A DNA stretch of 64,000 nucleotides from CAHJWH01 sp965198905 (GCA_965198905.1 OZ240678.1:1488001-1552000), one strand, 5' to 3'; shown: positions 27,339-36,112, counted from the stretch's first letter. Translations and numbers: made by a program. The notes: generated by a model not told the origin, from the sequence alone.

Positions 27339-29038
27339 TGCCGGGCGTTCCTCGCCGCCAAACCATTCGGTCCAGGCTTGGATGGGCTTTGGCGATCGCG
27401 CTCTTCCCGGTTCTGGCGCTGGGCGCTCTGCAGGTGGTCACCGAGTTCCATCGGGAAGGCCATTCGCGTCAGGTGACGCTAACACAGTCGGCTCAGCGAA
27501 GCGCGAGCACCACGCGAGCCCGAATTCAGGCCGCCGTCGCCTTGTTGGACACCTTGAAGCCTCAGGCGGTCGGGATGGAGTGCACCCCGCGGCTTGCGGC
27601 GATCCTGGGTGAACTGGACGGCTATCGCAACATCGTTCGCCTGGACGCCAGCGGCCGCATCGTCTGTGCGGGGGCGAGCGTGGCTCTGTCAGGCCGCAGG
27701 GCGGACCTGCCCTGGTTCAGGCGTTTGAAGGCGGGCGCCCACGCCGTGGTGGCTCGGTCGAGAGCGACCGGAGAGCCGGCCCTGATCGCCGCCACCCGGG
27801 CGGAGCGCAGGAACGGCGAGTTCGATGGGGCGCTGGTGGCCTCGATCCTGCTCTCCAGCCTGCGGCCCGACAGGTTGGACCCCTCCCTTCCCCAAGGCTC
27901 CAGCGTGGCGATCCTGGGTGGAGACGGCGCCTATCTGACCCAGACCGACAGCAGGGCGTTTGCGCTTCCTCCGCGGGACTGGCGGGCCAGGCTGGCGCAC
28001 GGGCGCACCCTGTTCGCCGCACGCGATCTGGACGGCGCGCCCCGGGACTTCGCCATGGCGCCGCTGCTCGATGGGGAAGCCTATGTCGTCCTTTCGGCGC
28101 CGGCTCCGGATCTGGTCTATTGGGCGCGGCTCAATCCTTTCAGCGCCATCATCTATCCCCTGCTGACCTGGGTGGCGGCCTGGGCGGCGGTGTGGGTGGC
28201 GGTGGACCGGGTGGTGATCCGCTGGTTGAACTACCTGGACCGCATCGCCTCGATCTACGCCCGGGGACGGTTCACCGTTCGCCCCTTGAAGGCGGAAAAG
28301 GCCCCCGCCGAGATCAGGGACCTGGCGCATACCCTCGACGCGATGGCCGACGGGATCGTGGCCCGCGATCACAGCCTGCGCGACTCGCTGGCGCAGAAGG
28401 ACACCCTGATGCGCGAGATCCACCATCGGGTGAAGAATAACCTGCAGGTCATCACCAGCCTGATCAACATGCAGCAACGGGCGTTGACCGACCCGGCGGC
28501 GCGGGCGGCGATGTCGGACACCCGCCAGCGCATCACCGCCTTGGCCCTGATCTATCGCGCGCTGTACCAAGGCCCCGATCTGCGACGCGTGGACGTGAGG
28601 CAGTTTCTCGAAGAGTTGGTCGGGCAGTTGGGCGTCGGGGAAGGCGGCCGGACCACCCAGATTCGCACCGAACTGCAGGCCGACGACCTCGAGATCGATC
28701 CCGACAAGCTGGCCCCCCTCGCCCTGTTCGCAGTGGAGGCGATCAGCAACGCCCGCAAGCACGCCTTCGGACCCGAGGGCGGCATGATCCAGGTCCGCTT
28801 TCGGGTCCATGGCGACGAGGTCGTGCTGGAGATCCAGGACGACGGCCAGGGCGACGCCGAGGCCCTGCCGACCGCCGGCGTAGGGCGCACGCTGATGAGC
28901 GCCTTCGCGCGCCAATTGAGGGGGCATACGGAGGTGGAGCCCGCACCCGAGCGGGGCGTTCGCGTTCGGCTGACCTTTCCCCGCCCGATGCTCCCAATGG
29001 AAGATGATGGAATTCACGGGAACCAGGTGGCGGCGTGA
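27338..29038 (+). CDS. phyK: PhyK-type sensor histidine kinase (HWE/HisKA_2 family)
   Basis: Membrane kinase that phosphorylates PhyR in response to stress. 566 residues from ATG 27338. TM1 at about 13-33, a periplasmic sensor region of about 230 residues, TM2 at about 268-292, a HAMP-like linker, then the dimerisation/phosphotransfer helix with REIHHRVKNNLQVITSLINM (His362/363) and an ATPase domain with EAISNARKHAF and IQDDGQG. The last codons carry the EcfG-type promoter of the next genes. Function assigned by motif and by position beside nepR-ecfG. Confidence 0.92.
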   Translation: MPGVPRRQTIRSRLGWALAIALFPVLALGALQVVTEFHREGHSRQVTLTQSAQRSASTTRARIQAAVALLDTLKPQAVGMECTPRLAAILGELDGYRNIVRLDASGRIVCAGASVALSGRRADLPWFRRLKAGAHAVVARSRATGEPALIAATRAERRNGEFDGALVASILLSSLRPDRLDPSLPQGSSVAILGGDGAYLTQTDSRAFALPPRDWRARLAHGRTLFAARDLDGAPRDFAMAPLLDGEAYVVLSAPAPDLVYWARLNPFSAIIYPLLTWVAAWAAVWVAVDRVVIRWLNYLDRIASIYARGRFTVRPLKAEKAPAEIRDLAHTLDAMADGIVARDHSLRDSLAQKDTLMREIHHRVKNNLQVITSLINMQQRALTDPAARAAMSDTRQRITALALIYRALYQGPDLRRVDVRQFLEELVGQLGVGEGGRTTQIRTELQADDLEIDPDKLAPLALFAVEAISNARKHAFGPEGGMIQVRFRVHGDEVVLEIQDDGQGDAEALPTAGVGRTLMSAFARQLRGHTEVEPAPERGVRVRLTFPRPMLPMEDDGIHGNQVAA

Positions 29039-29043
29039 TCGTT
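29019..29043 (+). promoter_or_regulatory. EcfG-type promoter for the entericidin pair
   Basis: GGAAC (29019-29023), 17-nt spacer ending in C, GTT (29041-29043). It overlaps the phyK stop and lies 31 nt before the first small lipoprotein gene. Confidence 0.7.
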
Positions 29044-29073
29044 CAAGCTCGACCTTCCAGGGGAGATTCATAG

Positions 29074-29214
29074 ATGCGTAAGCTAGCTATCCTGCTTGTC
29101 GCCGCTGCGGCGCTGACCTCAGCCGCCTGTCACACCATCGCCGGCGCTGGCCGTGACGTAAGCGCCGCCGGCGCCGCGGTCACCGACACCGCCCACGACG
29201 CGACCCCGCACTGA
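29074..29214 (+). CDS. Entericidin-like small lipoprotein, copy 1
   Basis: 46 residues from ATG 29074, preceded by aggggag. Signal peptide MRKLAILLVAAAALTSAAC with a lipobox-like SAAC; Cys19 would be lipidated. The mature part HTIAGAGRDVSAAGAAVTDT has the glycine/alanine pattern of EcnA/EcnB entericidins. In enterobacteria these act as a stationary-phase antidote/toxin lipoprotein pair; here both copies are nearly the same, so an antagonistic pair is doubtful. Likely envelope stress lipoprotein under EcfG control. Confidence 0.85.
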   Translation: MRKLAILLVAAAALTSAACHTIAGAGRDVSAAGAAVTDTAHDATPH

Positions 29215-29215
29215 T

Positions 29216-29356
29216 ATGCGCAAGCTCGTCATCCTCCTAGTCGCCGCCGCCGCTCTTGGCTCTGCGGCTTGTCACACCGTTGCTGGCGCTGGCCGTGACG
29301 TAAGCGCCACGGGCGCCGCGGTGACCGACACCGCTCACGACGCGACGCCACACTAA
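29216..29356 (+). CDS. Entericidin-like small lipoprotein, copy 2
   Basis: 46 residues from ATG 29216, one base after the copy 1 stop. It differs from copy 1 in four positions (Val5, Gly15, Val22, Thr32 here) and keeps the GSAAC lipobox and the same tail DTAHDATPH. The near identity points to a recent tandem duplication. No separate promoter fits between the copies, and a strong terminator follows. Confidence 0.85.
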   Translation: MRKLVILLVAAAALGSAACHTVAGAGRDVSATGAAVTDTAHDATPH

Positions 29357-29381
29357 TTTCAGGCTAAACTGTTGCGTTCGA

Positions 29382-29413
29382 CGCCCCGCAACTCACTGCG
29401 GGGCGTTTCCTTT
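29382..29413 (+). terminator. Intrinsic terminator after the entericidin pair
   Basis: Perfect 9-bp stem cgccccgca/tgcggggcg (29382-29390 with 29397-29405), 6-nt loop, then tttcctttt. Confidence 0.85.
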
Positions 29414-29491
29414 TATGCCTTTAGAAGCGCCCGTCTTCACCCCACGCCATAGCCCGTCTAAGCCATTCGGCGAGATGAGGCGTTTGCCGAA

Positions 29492-31138
29492 GTGATCGAG
29501 ACTGAAACCGAACGCCCTGCAGACATTCGCCTCGTCGTAACGGCGTCTTCTGCGGGAACAGCCTTCGAATGGTATGACTTTTTCGTCTTCGTCCCCCTGG
29601 CGACACTTATTTCGAAGGTGTTCTTCGCCGGCCTCAATGAGGCGGCGGCTTACGTCTTCGCGTTAGGCGCGTTTGCGGCGGGCTTCGCCTTTCGCCCGAT
29701 CGGCGCGCTGATCTTCGGGCGAATGGGCGACAGGTCGGGTCGCAAGGGCGCCTTTCTGATCACCGTCATCTTGATGGGAAGCGCCACCTTCGCCATCGGC
29801 CTCCTGCCCTCCTACCGCCAGGCGGGCCTGCTCTCGCCCATCGCCTTCATCTTCCTGCGGCTGGTGCAGGGAATTGCGCTGGGCGGCGAATGGGGGGGCG
29901 CGGCGATCTATATCGCCGAGCACGCGCCAGTGCGCAGGCGAGGTGAGCTGACCAGCTGGATCGGCGCTGCCGCCGCTTTCGGCCTGGGAGGCGCGCTGAT
30001 CGTCACCCTCGCCACGCGCGCCATGCTCGGCGAGGCGGCCTTTGCGGTCTGGGGCTGGCGGGTTCCCTTCCTGGCGTCGGCCGTCCTGCTCGCCATTTCC
30101 GTCTGGTTTCGGCTGAAGCTAGCGGAAAGTCCCGTCTTCGCTCGCATGCGTGAGGAAGGGCGACGGTCCACCCGCCCCTACGCCGACGCCTTCCTGGATG
30201 CCGCCAACGCGCGCCGGGTTCTGCTTGCGCTGTTCGCCATCATGGTGGCGCAGGGCACCGTTTGGTACACCACCTTCTTCTACGGCCAGTTCTTCGTCGA
30301 GAAGGTGCTGAAGGTCGCGCCGGACAGGGTGAACGCCATCATGATCGCTCTGGTGGCGATCTCCGCGCCGCTTTACGTGATGTTCGGCGCGCTCTCCGAC
30401 CGGGTCGGGCGCAAGGTGGTGATGGTCGGCGGCATGGTGCTGTTCACGGCTGCGGTCTGGCCGGGCTTCCACCTGCTGACCCAGGCCTCCAACCCATCTC
30501 TGGCCCGGGCCGAGGCGCGCGCGCCGATCACGGTCAAGGCCGATCCCAAGCAGTGCTCGCTACAGTTCGACCCCGTCGGCAAGGGCCAGTTCCGCTCCTC
30601 CTGCGACATCCTCAAGGCCGCGCTCACCAACGCCGGCGTCAGCTACCGCAACGTCGCAGGGCCCGCCAGCCAGGTCGCAACGGCGCAGGTCGGCGGCTTG
30701 ACCGTCACCTCGCTTGACGGTCGCCCCCTCACCACCGCCGGGTTGAAGGCGGCGCAAGCGCAGGTCCGCCAGGAACTGCAGACCGCCCTGAAGGCGGCGG
30801 CCTATCCGACGTCGCAAACGGCGGCGCATCCGAACTCACCCTTGATCCTGCTGGTGCTGGTCGTGCTGGCGGTGGGCGCCACGGCGCTGTACGGTCCCCA
30901 GGCCGCCTGCCTGGTTGAGCTGTTCCCGAGCCGGGTGCGGTACACGGCGCTGAGCCTGCCCTATCACATCGGCACCGGCTGGGTCGGCGGCTTCCTGCCC
31001 GCCACCGCCTACGCCATGGTGGCCGCGACGGGGAACAGCTATTTCGGCCTGTGGTATCCGATCGTAGGGACGCTGGTCAGCATCATCTGCGCCGTCCTAT
31101 TCCTACCCGAGACCCGCGGCCGGGATTTGAACGTCTAG
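29492..31138 (+). CDS. MHS-family major facilitator transporter
   Basis: 548 residues from GTG 29492. Twelve-helix MFS carrier of the metabolite:H+ symporter family: SSAGTAFEWYDFFVF in TM1, GRMGDRSGRKGAF in the 2-3 loop, LVQGIALGGEWGGAAIYIAE, and DRVGRKVVM in the second half. Between TM8-9 and the last helices, residues about 335-450 form a soluble, Cys-containing insert (ADPKQCSLQFDPVGKG, SSCDILKAALTNAGV) probably on the periplasmic side. I recall similar inserts in other proteobacterial MHS transporters. Substrate, likely a small organic acid, is unknown. Confidence 0.88.
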   Translation: MIETETERPADIRLVVTASSAGTAFEWYDFFVFVPLATLISKVFFAGLNEAAAYVFALGAFAAGFAFRPIGALIFGRMGDRSGRKGAFLITVILMGSATFAIGLLPSYRQAGLLSPIAFIFLRLVQGIALGGEWGGAAIYIAEHAPVRRRGELTSWIGAAAAFGLGGALIVTLATRAMLGEAAFAVWGWRVPFLASAVLLAISVWFRLKLAESPVFARMREEGRRSTRPYADAFLDAANARRVLLALFAIMVAQGTVWYTTFFYGQFFVEKVLKVAPDRVNAIMIALVAISAPLYVMFGALSDRVGRKVVMVGGMVLFTAAVWPGFHLLTQASNPSLARAEARAPITVKADPKQCSLQFDPVGKGQFRSSCDILKAALTNAGVSYRNVAGPASQVATAQVGGLTVTSLDGRPLTTAGLKAAQAQVRQELQTALKAAAYPTSQTAAHPNSPLILLVLVVLAVGATALYGPQAACLVELFPSRVRYTALSLPYHIGTGWVGGFLPATAYAMVAATGNSYFGLWYPIVGTLVSIICAVLFLPETRGRDLNV

Positions 31139-31154
31139 GTCGCCCGGGTGACAT

Positions 31155-31285
31155 AAAGATCGCCCGAATTACGAACTTCACAGTCGGCCTCATCCTGAGC
31201 CCGTCGAAGGGCGGGCCGCGGCACAGGCGATGGGCGCCTCATCCTTCAACAGGCTCACGATGGGGCGAATGTTAATGATCGCGCC
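31155..31285 (+). repeat. Composite palindromic repeat, family A
   Basis: Contains cggcctcatcctgagcccgtcgaagg and gcgcctcatccttcaacaggctc...ggggcgaatg, the two half-units of the family, in the same order as the copies at 42.9 and 52.4 kb. Degenerate in the hairpin arms. Lies between two convergent genes. Confidence 0.7.
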
Positions 31286-31300
31286 CGGGCTCGCTGCGTT

Positions 31301-32185
31301 TCATGGCCACCTCACCTCCGGCGGCATGGAGGACAGGATCGAGTCCATGTTGCCGCCGGTTTTCAGCCCGAACAGGGTTCCGCGATCGTACAGCAGGTTG
31401 AACTCCACATAGCGGCCACGCCGGACCAGCTGCTCCTCCCGCTCCTCGGCCGTCCAGGGCTCGGCCATGCGGCTGCGCACGATCTGGGGATAGACCGACA
31501 GCATGGCGCGGCCCACGTCCTGGGTGAAGGCGAAGTCACGCTCGAAGTCGCCGCTATCGTGGCGGTCGTAGAAGATGCCGCCAACCCCGCGGGGCTCGTT
31601 CCGGTGCGGCAGGAAGAAGTACTCGTCGCACCAGGCCTTGTACCTGGCGTGCCAATCGGGGTCGTGCGCGTCGCAGGCGGCCTTCAGCGCACCTTGGAAG
31701 GCCACCGCGTCCGGCGCGTCCTGCGAGCGCTGGTCCATTAACAGCGGCGTTAAGTCTCCTCCGCCCCCGAACCAGCCATGAGTGGTGGCGATGAAGCGGG
31801 TGTTCATGTGCACCGCCGGCACGCGCGGGCTTCGCATGTGCGCGATCAGGCTGACTCCGGTGGCGAAGAAGCGCGGGTCGTGCTCGGCGCCCGGCATCGA
31901 CTTGGCGAAGTCTGGGCTGAACTCGCCGTGCACGGTGGAGACATGCACCCCGACCTTCTCGAACAGACGCCCGTGCATCATGCCCATGACCCCGCCGCCG
32001 CCCTCCGCCCGGGTCCAGGGCGTCAGCACGAAACGGCCGGGGGCGCCGGGATAGAGCTCGACCGGCGCCTCGTCCTCCAGCTGTTCGAACGCCCGGTGCA
32101 TCCGGTCCCGAAGGGTCTCGAACCAAGCGCTGGCTCGGGCCTTGCGGGCGTCGAGGTCGGTGGTCAGGACGGCGGGGTCGCTCAT
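31301..32185 (-). CDS. hemF: Oxygen-dependent coproporphyrinogen III oxidase
   Basis: Oxidative decarboxylation of coproporphyrinogen III to protoporphyrinogen IX in aerobic haem synthesis. 294 residues from ATG 32185. Seen: GFVLTPWTRAEGGGGVMGMM-like N-terminal block, HMNTRFIATTHGWFGGGGDL with TPLL, the CDEYFFLPHRNEPRGVGGIF motif, and the C-terminal LLYDRGTLFGLKTGGN. Length matches the family. It is divergent from metXA, with 85 nt between. Confidence 0.97.
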   Translation of the reverse strand: MSDPAVLTTDLDARKARASAWFETLRDRMHRAFEQLEDEAPVELYPGAPGRFVLTPWTRAEGGGGVMGMMHGRLFEKVGVHVSTVHGEFSPDFAKSMPGAEHDPRFFATGVSLIAHMRSPRVPAVHMNTRFIATTHGWFGGGGDLTPLLMDQRSQDAPDAVAFQGALKAACDAHDPDWHARYKAWCDEYFFLPHRNEPRGVGGIFYDRHDSGDFERDFAFTQDVGRAMLSVYPQIVRSRMAEPWTAEEREEQLVRRGRYVEFNLLYDRGTLFGLKTGGNMDSILSSMPPEVRWP

Positions 32186-32270
32186 CGTTCCGCTTTAGGC
32201 CGCAGTGCGCCCGCTTCCTAGCCGCCCGCCGCATTGACAGCGCGCACGACGCAGCTTCCTTGCGGCGACG

Positions 32271-33428
32271 ATGGACGCGCGCCACGCCATTCAGCCGATC
32301 GAGACGGGGGGCGGGGTGCTCAAGCTCGCGCCCGACCTGCCGCTAAAGCTGGAATCCGGCGGGCGGCTGATCGGGGTGGAGGTCGCCTACAAGACCTACG
32401 GCCGGCTGAATGAGGAGCGATCCAACGCCATCCTGGTCTGCCACGCCCTGACCGGCGACCAATTCGTCGCCTCGCCCCATCCGCAGAGCGGCAAGCCCGG
32501 CTGGTGGACCCAGGTGGTGGGGCCGGGCCGTCCCATCGACCTGGACCGCTACTTCGTCATCTGCGCCAACGTGCTCGGCGGCTGCATGGGCTCCACCGGG
32601 CCGTCCTCGCACGACCCCGTAAGCGGGCGGCTTTACGGGCTGAACTTTCCCGTCATCACCATCGCCGACATGGTGCGCGCCCAGGCCGAGCTGTTGTCGG
32701 CGCTGGGCGTGGAGACCCTGTTCGCCGTAGTCGGCGGCTCAATGGGCGGTATGCAGGTGCTGCAGTGGGCCGCGGATTATCCGGAGCGGGTGTTCTCGGC
32801 GGTCTGCGTCGCCTCCGCCGCGCGCCATTCCGCTCAGAACATCGCCTTCCACGAGGTCGGCCGACAGGCGATCATGGCCGATCCGGACTGGCGCGGCGGC
32901 GACTACCTGCGGCTCGGCGTGCGGCCTGAGAAGGGCCTGGCCGTGGCCCGGATGGCTGCGCACATCACCTACCTGTCCGAGCCGGCGCTGCAGCGGAAGT
33001 TCGGGCGCGAGCTGCAGCGCGACGGCCTGTCCTGGGGCTTCGACGCCGACTTCCAGGTGGAGAGCTACCTGCGCCACCAGGGCTCCAGCTTCGTCGATCG
33101 CTTCGACGCCAACGCCTATCTCTACATCACCCGGGCCATGGACTATTTCGACCTCGCCTTGAGCCATGGCGGGGTGCTGGCCCAGGCCTTCGCCAAGGCG
33201 CGTGAAGTCCGCTTCTGCGTGCTCAGCTTCACCTCCGACTGGCTGTATCCGACGCCCGAGAGCCGCCACATCGTGCGCGCCCTGAACGCCGCGGGCGCCC
33301 GGGCCAGCTTTCTGGAGATCGAGAGCGACAAGGGCCACGACGCCTTCCTGCTCGACGAGCCGGTCATGCACGGCGCGCTGCAAGGCTTTCTCGACGCGGC
33401 CGCGAACGCGCGGGGGATCACGCCTTGA
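32271..33428 (+). CDS. metXA: Homoserine O-acetyltransferase (MetX family)
   Basis: Acylates homoserine in methionine synthesis. 385 residues from ATG 32271. Alpha/beta-hydrolase fold: CHALTGD, CANVLGGCMGSTGPSS, nucleophile Ser157 in VVGGSMGGMQVLQW, and the catalytic His in SDKGHDAFLLD. Acetyl versus succinyl preference cannot be decided by eye. A TTGACA at 32234-32239 could be a -35 but lacks a good -10; no SAM riboswitch is seen in the short leader. Overlaps metW by 4 nt. Confidence 0.95.
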   Translation: MDARHAIQPIETGGGVLKLAPDLPLKLESGGRLIGVEVAYKTYGRLNEERSNAILVCHALTGDQFVASPHPQSGKPGWWTQVVGPGRPIDLDRYFVICANVLGGCMGSTGPSSHDPVSGRLYGLNFPVITIADMVRAQAELLSALGVETLFAVVGGSMGGMQVLQWAADYPERVFSAVCVASAARHSAQNIAFHEVGRQAIMADPDWRGGDYLRLGVRPEKGLAVARMAAHITYLSEPALQRKFGRELQRDGLSWGFDADFQVESYLRHQGSSFVDRFDANAYLYITRAMDYFDLALSHGGVLAQAFAKAREVRFCVLSFTSDWLYPTPESRHIVRALNAAGARASFLEIESDKGHDAFLLDEPVMHGALQGFLDAAANARGITP

Positions 33429-34078
33429 TCCGCGAGGACTTTCGCGAGATCGCGCGACTGGTCCGACCCGGCGCTCGGGTGCTCGACGTGGGCTGCGGCG
33501 AGGGCGAGCTGCTGGACCTGCTGCGTCGGGAGAAGGATGTGGACGCGCGCGGGATCGAGATCAGCGCCGACGGGGTGGGCGCCTGCCTGGCGCGGGGTCT
33601 GTCGGTGATGCAGGGCGATGCGGACCGCGATCTGGCGGAATTCGCGCCGGACGCCTTCGACTACGCCATCCTCTCCCAGACCCTGCAGGCGGTGCGCCGC
33701 CCGCGGGAGGTGCTGTCGGATTTGCTGAGGCTGGCGGAGCGGGCGATCGTCTCGTTCCCGAACTTCGGTCACTGGCGGGTCAGGCTGTCGTTGCTGGCGC
33801 ACGGGCGGATGCCGGAGACGCGGGTTCTGCCCGTGCCCTGGTATGCGACGCCGAACATCCACCTGTGCACCCTGCGCGACTTCACCCACCTTTGCGGCGA
33901 GCTGGGCCTTCGGATCGAGGCGGCGTCCGCCCTCAGCGAAGGCGGGCCGGCGCGGCCGATCGACCCGGCGCTAGAGATCGAAAACTGGCGGGCGGAGTCG
34001 GCGCTCTTCCTGCTCAGTCGGTCCCGACCGGTTCCGCCTGCCGTGGTGCAGACACGCCGCGAGGACCTGTTCGACTAG
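33425..34078 (+). CDS. metW: Methionine biosynthesis protein MetW
   Basis: SAM-dependent methyltransferase-fold partner of MetX. 217 residues from TTG 33425, overlapping metXA (TTGA). Seen: RVLDVGCGEGELLDLL (SAM motif I), GIEISADGVGACLARGLSVM, YAILSQTLQAVRRPREVL and FPNFGHWRVRL, all MetW hallmarks. The 3' end overlaps the convergent methyltransferase gene by 65 nt. Confidence 0.94.
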   Translation: MIREDFREIARLVRPGARVLDVGCGEGELLDLLRREKDVDARGIEISADGVGACLARGLSVMQGDADRDLAEFAPDAFDYAILSQTLQAVRRPREVLSDLLRLAERAIVSFPNFGHWRVRLSLLAHGRMPETRVLPVPWYATPNIHLCTLRDFTHLCGELGLRIEAASALSEGGPARPIDPALEIENWRAESALFLLSRSRPVPPAVVQTRREDLFD

Positions 34079-34823
34079 GCGTCATTGGGGTGGAAACGCG
34101 TGCTCCGACCGGCACCGGGGACGACACCCGCCCGCGCGAGACCCGGGCGGGGGCGACCGCCCCCCGGGGCTTGATCGCGTAGGTCTGCTTCACCGCCTCC
34201 ATCAGGATCAGGCCGCCCATGGGCGGACACAGCCTGGCCCCAGCCTGCTCGATCGGCTCGGCATAGCGGGCGAACATTGGATACGGCGGCGCGTAGAGGC
34301 ACATGGACCAAGCGGTGGGCTCCAGCCCCGCATCTCGCACGGCCTCCTCCAGCTGGGTGCGCGAGAAGGGGCGGCCGCAGCCGAAAGGCGTCGTCTCGGT
34401 CCGCGACCACCAGCCGCCGCGGTTGGCCACCACAACGATCAGACGGCCGGAAGGGGCGAGCACGCGGCGCACCTCCTTCAGCAGGGCGCTCGGGTCCTCG
34501 CTCTCCTCCAGTCCGTGGACCAAAGCGATCCGGTCGAACAGCGCGTTCTGGAAGGGAAGGCTTAGATCCGCGGCCAAGCAGACGCGGTTGGGATCGCCGG
34601 TCGGCCAGGCCTCGACCCCTTGCCCCACCGGCATGGCGGCCACCACGCGGCGCGCCAGGGCGTTGAAGCGCTCGAGGTAGGGGATGGCGTAGCCGACGCC
34701 CAGAAGGTCCTGACCGCGGGCGTCACCCCACGCCTCGACCAGCTTGCGCTCCACCATGTCGACGGCGGCGCGGCCAAGCGGTCCGGCGTAGAAGGTGCGA
34801 AGATCCAGGACGTCGCGACGCAT
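34014..34823 (-). CDS. Class I SAM-dependent methyltransferase
   Basis: 269 residues from ATG 34823. Methyltransferase type-11-like core with a weak motif I (LLGVGYAIPYLERF), then DLSLPFQNALFDRIALVHGL and LKEVRRVLAPSGRLIVVVAN. The last 40-60 residues are basic, low-complexity and partly lie in the overlap with metW, so the C-terminus is poorly constrained. Substrate unknown. Divergent from gloB; a gloB-linked methyltransferase of this type is frequent in Caulobacterales and Rhizobiales by recollection. Confidence 0.85.
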   Translation of the reverse strand: MRRDVLDLRTFYAGPLGRAAVDMVERKLVEAWGDARGQDLLGVGYAIPYLERFNALARRVVAAMPVGQGVEAWPTGDPNRVCLAADLSLPFQNALFDRIALVHGLEESEDPSALLKEVRRVLAPSGRLIVVVANRGGWWSRTETTPFGCGRPFSRTQLEEAVRDAGLEPTAWSMCLYAPPYPMFARYAEPIEQAGARLCPPMGGLILMEAVKQTYAIKPRGAVAPARVSRGRVSSPVPVGARVSTPMTPSRTGPRGVSAPRQAEPVGTD

Positions 34824-34889
34824 GCGATCCGTTTCGGCTTTGACCCTCTATATAGTCCCCTGAGCCCTACGCGAAGGAAAGGTCCGTCC

Positions 34890-35633
34890 ATGCCCATCGA
34901 GGTTCGCCAGTTCCCCTGCCTGTCGGATAATTATGGCTTCCTCGTACGCGACGTCGCCACAGGCGACACGGCGGCGATAGACACCCCCGACGGCGAGGCG
35001 GTGCTGCGCGATCTGGCCGCCAGCGGCTGGCGGCTCAGCCTGATCCTGAACACCCATTGGCACGCCGACCACACCCAGGGCAACGCGCAGGTGCAGGCCG
35101 CCACCGGCGCCCAGATCGTCGGCCCCGCAGAGGTCCGCCGCGCGGCCCCGCTAGATCGCGAGGTCGGCGATGGCGACGAGGTGATGCTGGGCCAGACGCG
35201 GTTCGGGGTGATCGCCACCGGCGGCCATACGCTCGGCCACATCAGCTATTACGACGCCGCCGACCACACCGCTTTTGTGGGCGACACCCTGTTCGCCCTG
35301 GGCTGCGGACGCCTGTTCGAGGGGACGCCGCAGATGATGTGGGACAGCCTGCAACGCCTCGCGCATCTGCCGGACGAGACCACGATCTACTGCGCCCACG
35401 AATACACCGCCTCCAACGCCCGCTTCGCGCTCAGTGTCGACAAGGGTCCGGCCCTTGCCAAGCGGGCCGAGGCCGTATTCGCCGCGCGCGCGGCGGGTGA
35501 GCCGACCGTTCCCACGACTTTGGGTCTGGAGAAGGCGACCAACCCGTTCCTGCGGGCGCATGAGCTGGTCGGCGGCGACCCGGTTGAAGCCTTCGCTACT
35601 CTCCGCGCCGGCAAGGACGCCTTCCTGGGATGA
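34890..35633 (+). CDS. gloB: Hydroxyacylglutathione hydrolase (glyoxalase II)
   Basis: Hydrolyses S-lactoylglutathione to lactate and glutathione in methylglyoxal detoxification. 247 residues from ATG 34890, with gaaggaaagg upstream. Seen: metallo-beta-lactamase metal motif THWHADH at 55-61, GGHTLGHISYY, FVGDTLFALGCGRLFEG and the second metal region YCAHEYTASNARFA. The next gene is a VOC protein. Confidence 0.95.
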   Translation: MPIEVRQFPCLSDNYGFLVRDVATGDTAAIDTPDGEAVLRDLAASGWRLSLILNTHWHADHTQGNAQVQAATGAQIVGPAEVRRAAPLDREVGDGDEVMLGQTRFGVIATGGHTLGHISYYDAADHTAFVGDTLFALGCGRLFEGTPQMMWDSLQRLAHLPDETTIYCAHEYTASNARFALSVDKGPALAKRAEAVFAARAAGEPTVPTTLGLEKATNPFLRAHELVGGDPVEAFATLRAGKDAFLG

Positions 35634-35687
35634 AGGCCTCGCCCCCACTGTGTTAGGACACCCCGCGCCCTCGCGCAGGAGAAGATC

Positions 35688-36062
35688 ATGGCCGCCGTCA
35701 GCTATATCACCGTCGGATCGAACAATCTGGAGAAGGCCAAGACCTTCTATGACGCCCTGCTCGGCTCCATCGGGATGAAGCCCATGTTCGAGCATCCGTC
35801 CGGCGGTCGGCTCTATACCGGCAAGGGCATGGGCATCTTCGCCGTTCTCGGACCCTATGACGGCAAGCCCGCGACAGTCGGCAACGGTTCGCTCGGCGGC
35901 TTCAGCTTCGACACAGCCGAAGAGATCGCCGCCTTCCACGCCAAGGCCCTGGAACTGGGCGCCACCAACGAAGGCGATCCAGGAGACCGCGCGCCCAACG
36001 TCCACTTCGCCTACTTCCGCGATCTGGATGGCAACAAGCTCTGCGGCTACAAGTTCGGCTGA
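35688..36062 (+). CDS. VOC-superfamily (glyoxalase/bleomycin-resistance-like) protein
   Basis: 124 residues from ATG 35688, with aggagaag upstream. Paired beta-alpha-beta-beta-beta units typical of VOC proteins: YITVGSNNLEKAKTFYDALL at the N-terminus and FAYFRDLDGNKLCGYKFG at the C-terminus. Metal ligands cannot be assigned with confidence and the substrate is unknown. Being next to gloB may reflect shared detoxification, which is inference. A perfect hairpin terminator follows. Confidence 0.9.
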   Translation: MAAVSYITVGSNNLEKAKTFYDALLGSIGMKPMFEHPSGGRLYTGKGMGIFAVLGPYDGKPATVGNGSLGGFSFDTAEEIAAFHAKALELGATNEGDPGDRAPNVHFAYFRDLDGNKLCGYKFG

Positions 36063-36070
36063 GGTCGCCA

Positions 36071-36112
36071 GCCGTCCTCCCGCGACGCGCGCTTCGCCCA
36101 CGGGAGGACGGC
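36071..36112. terminator. Bidirectional hairpin between convergent genes
   Basis: Perfect 12-bp arms gccgtcctcccg (36071-36082) and cgggaggacggc (36101-36112) with an 18-nt loop, exactly filling the space between the VOC gene and the acyl-CoA ligase stop. Confidence 0.75.

Noticed and set aside
32186..32270. A SAM riboswitch before metXA
   Set aside because: Only 85 nt lie between hemF and metXA and I see no pseudoknot-type SAM-II or SAM-I layout.
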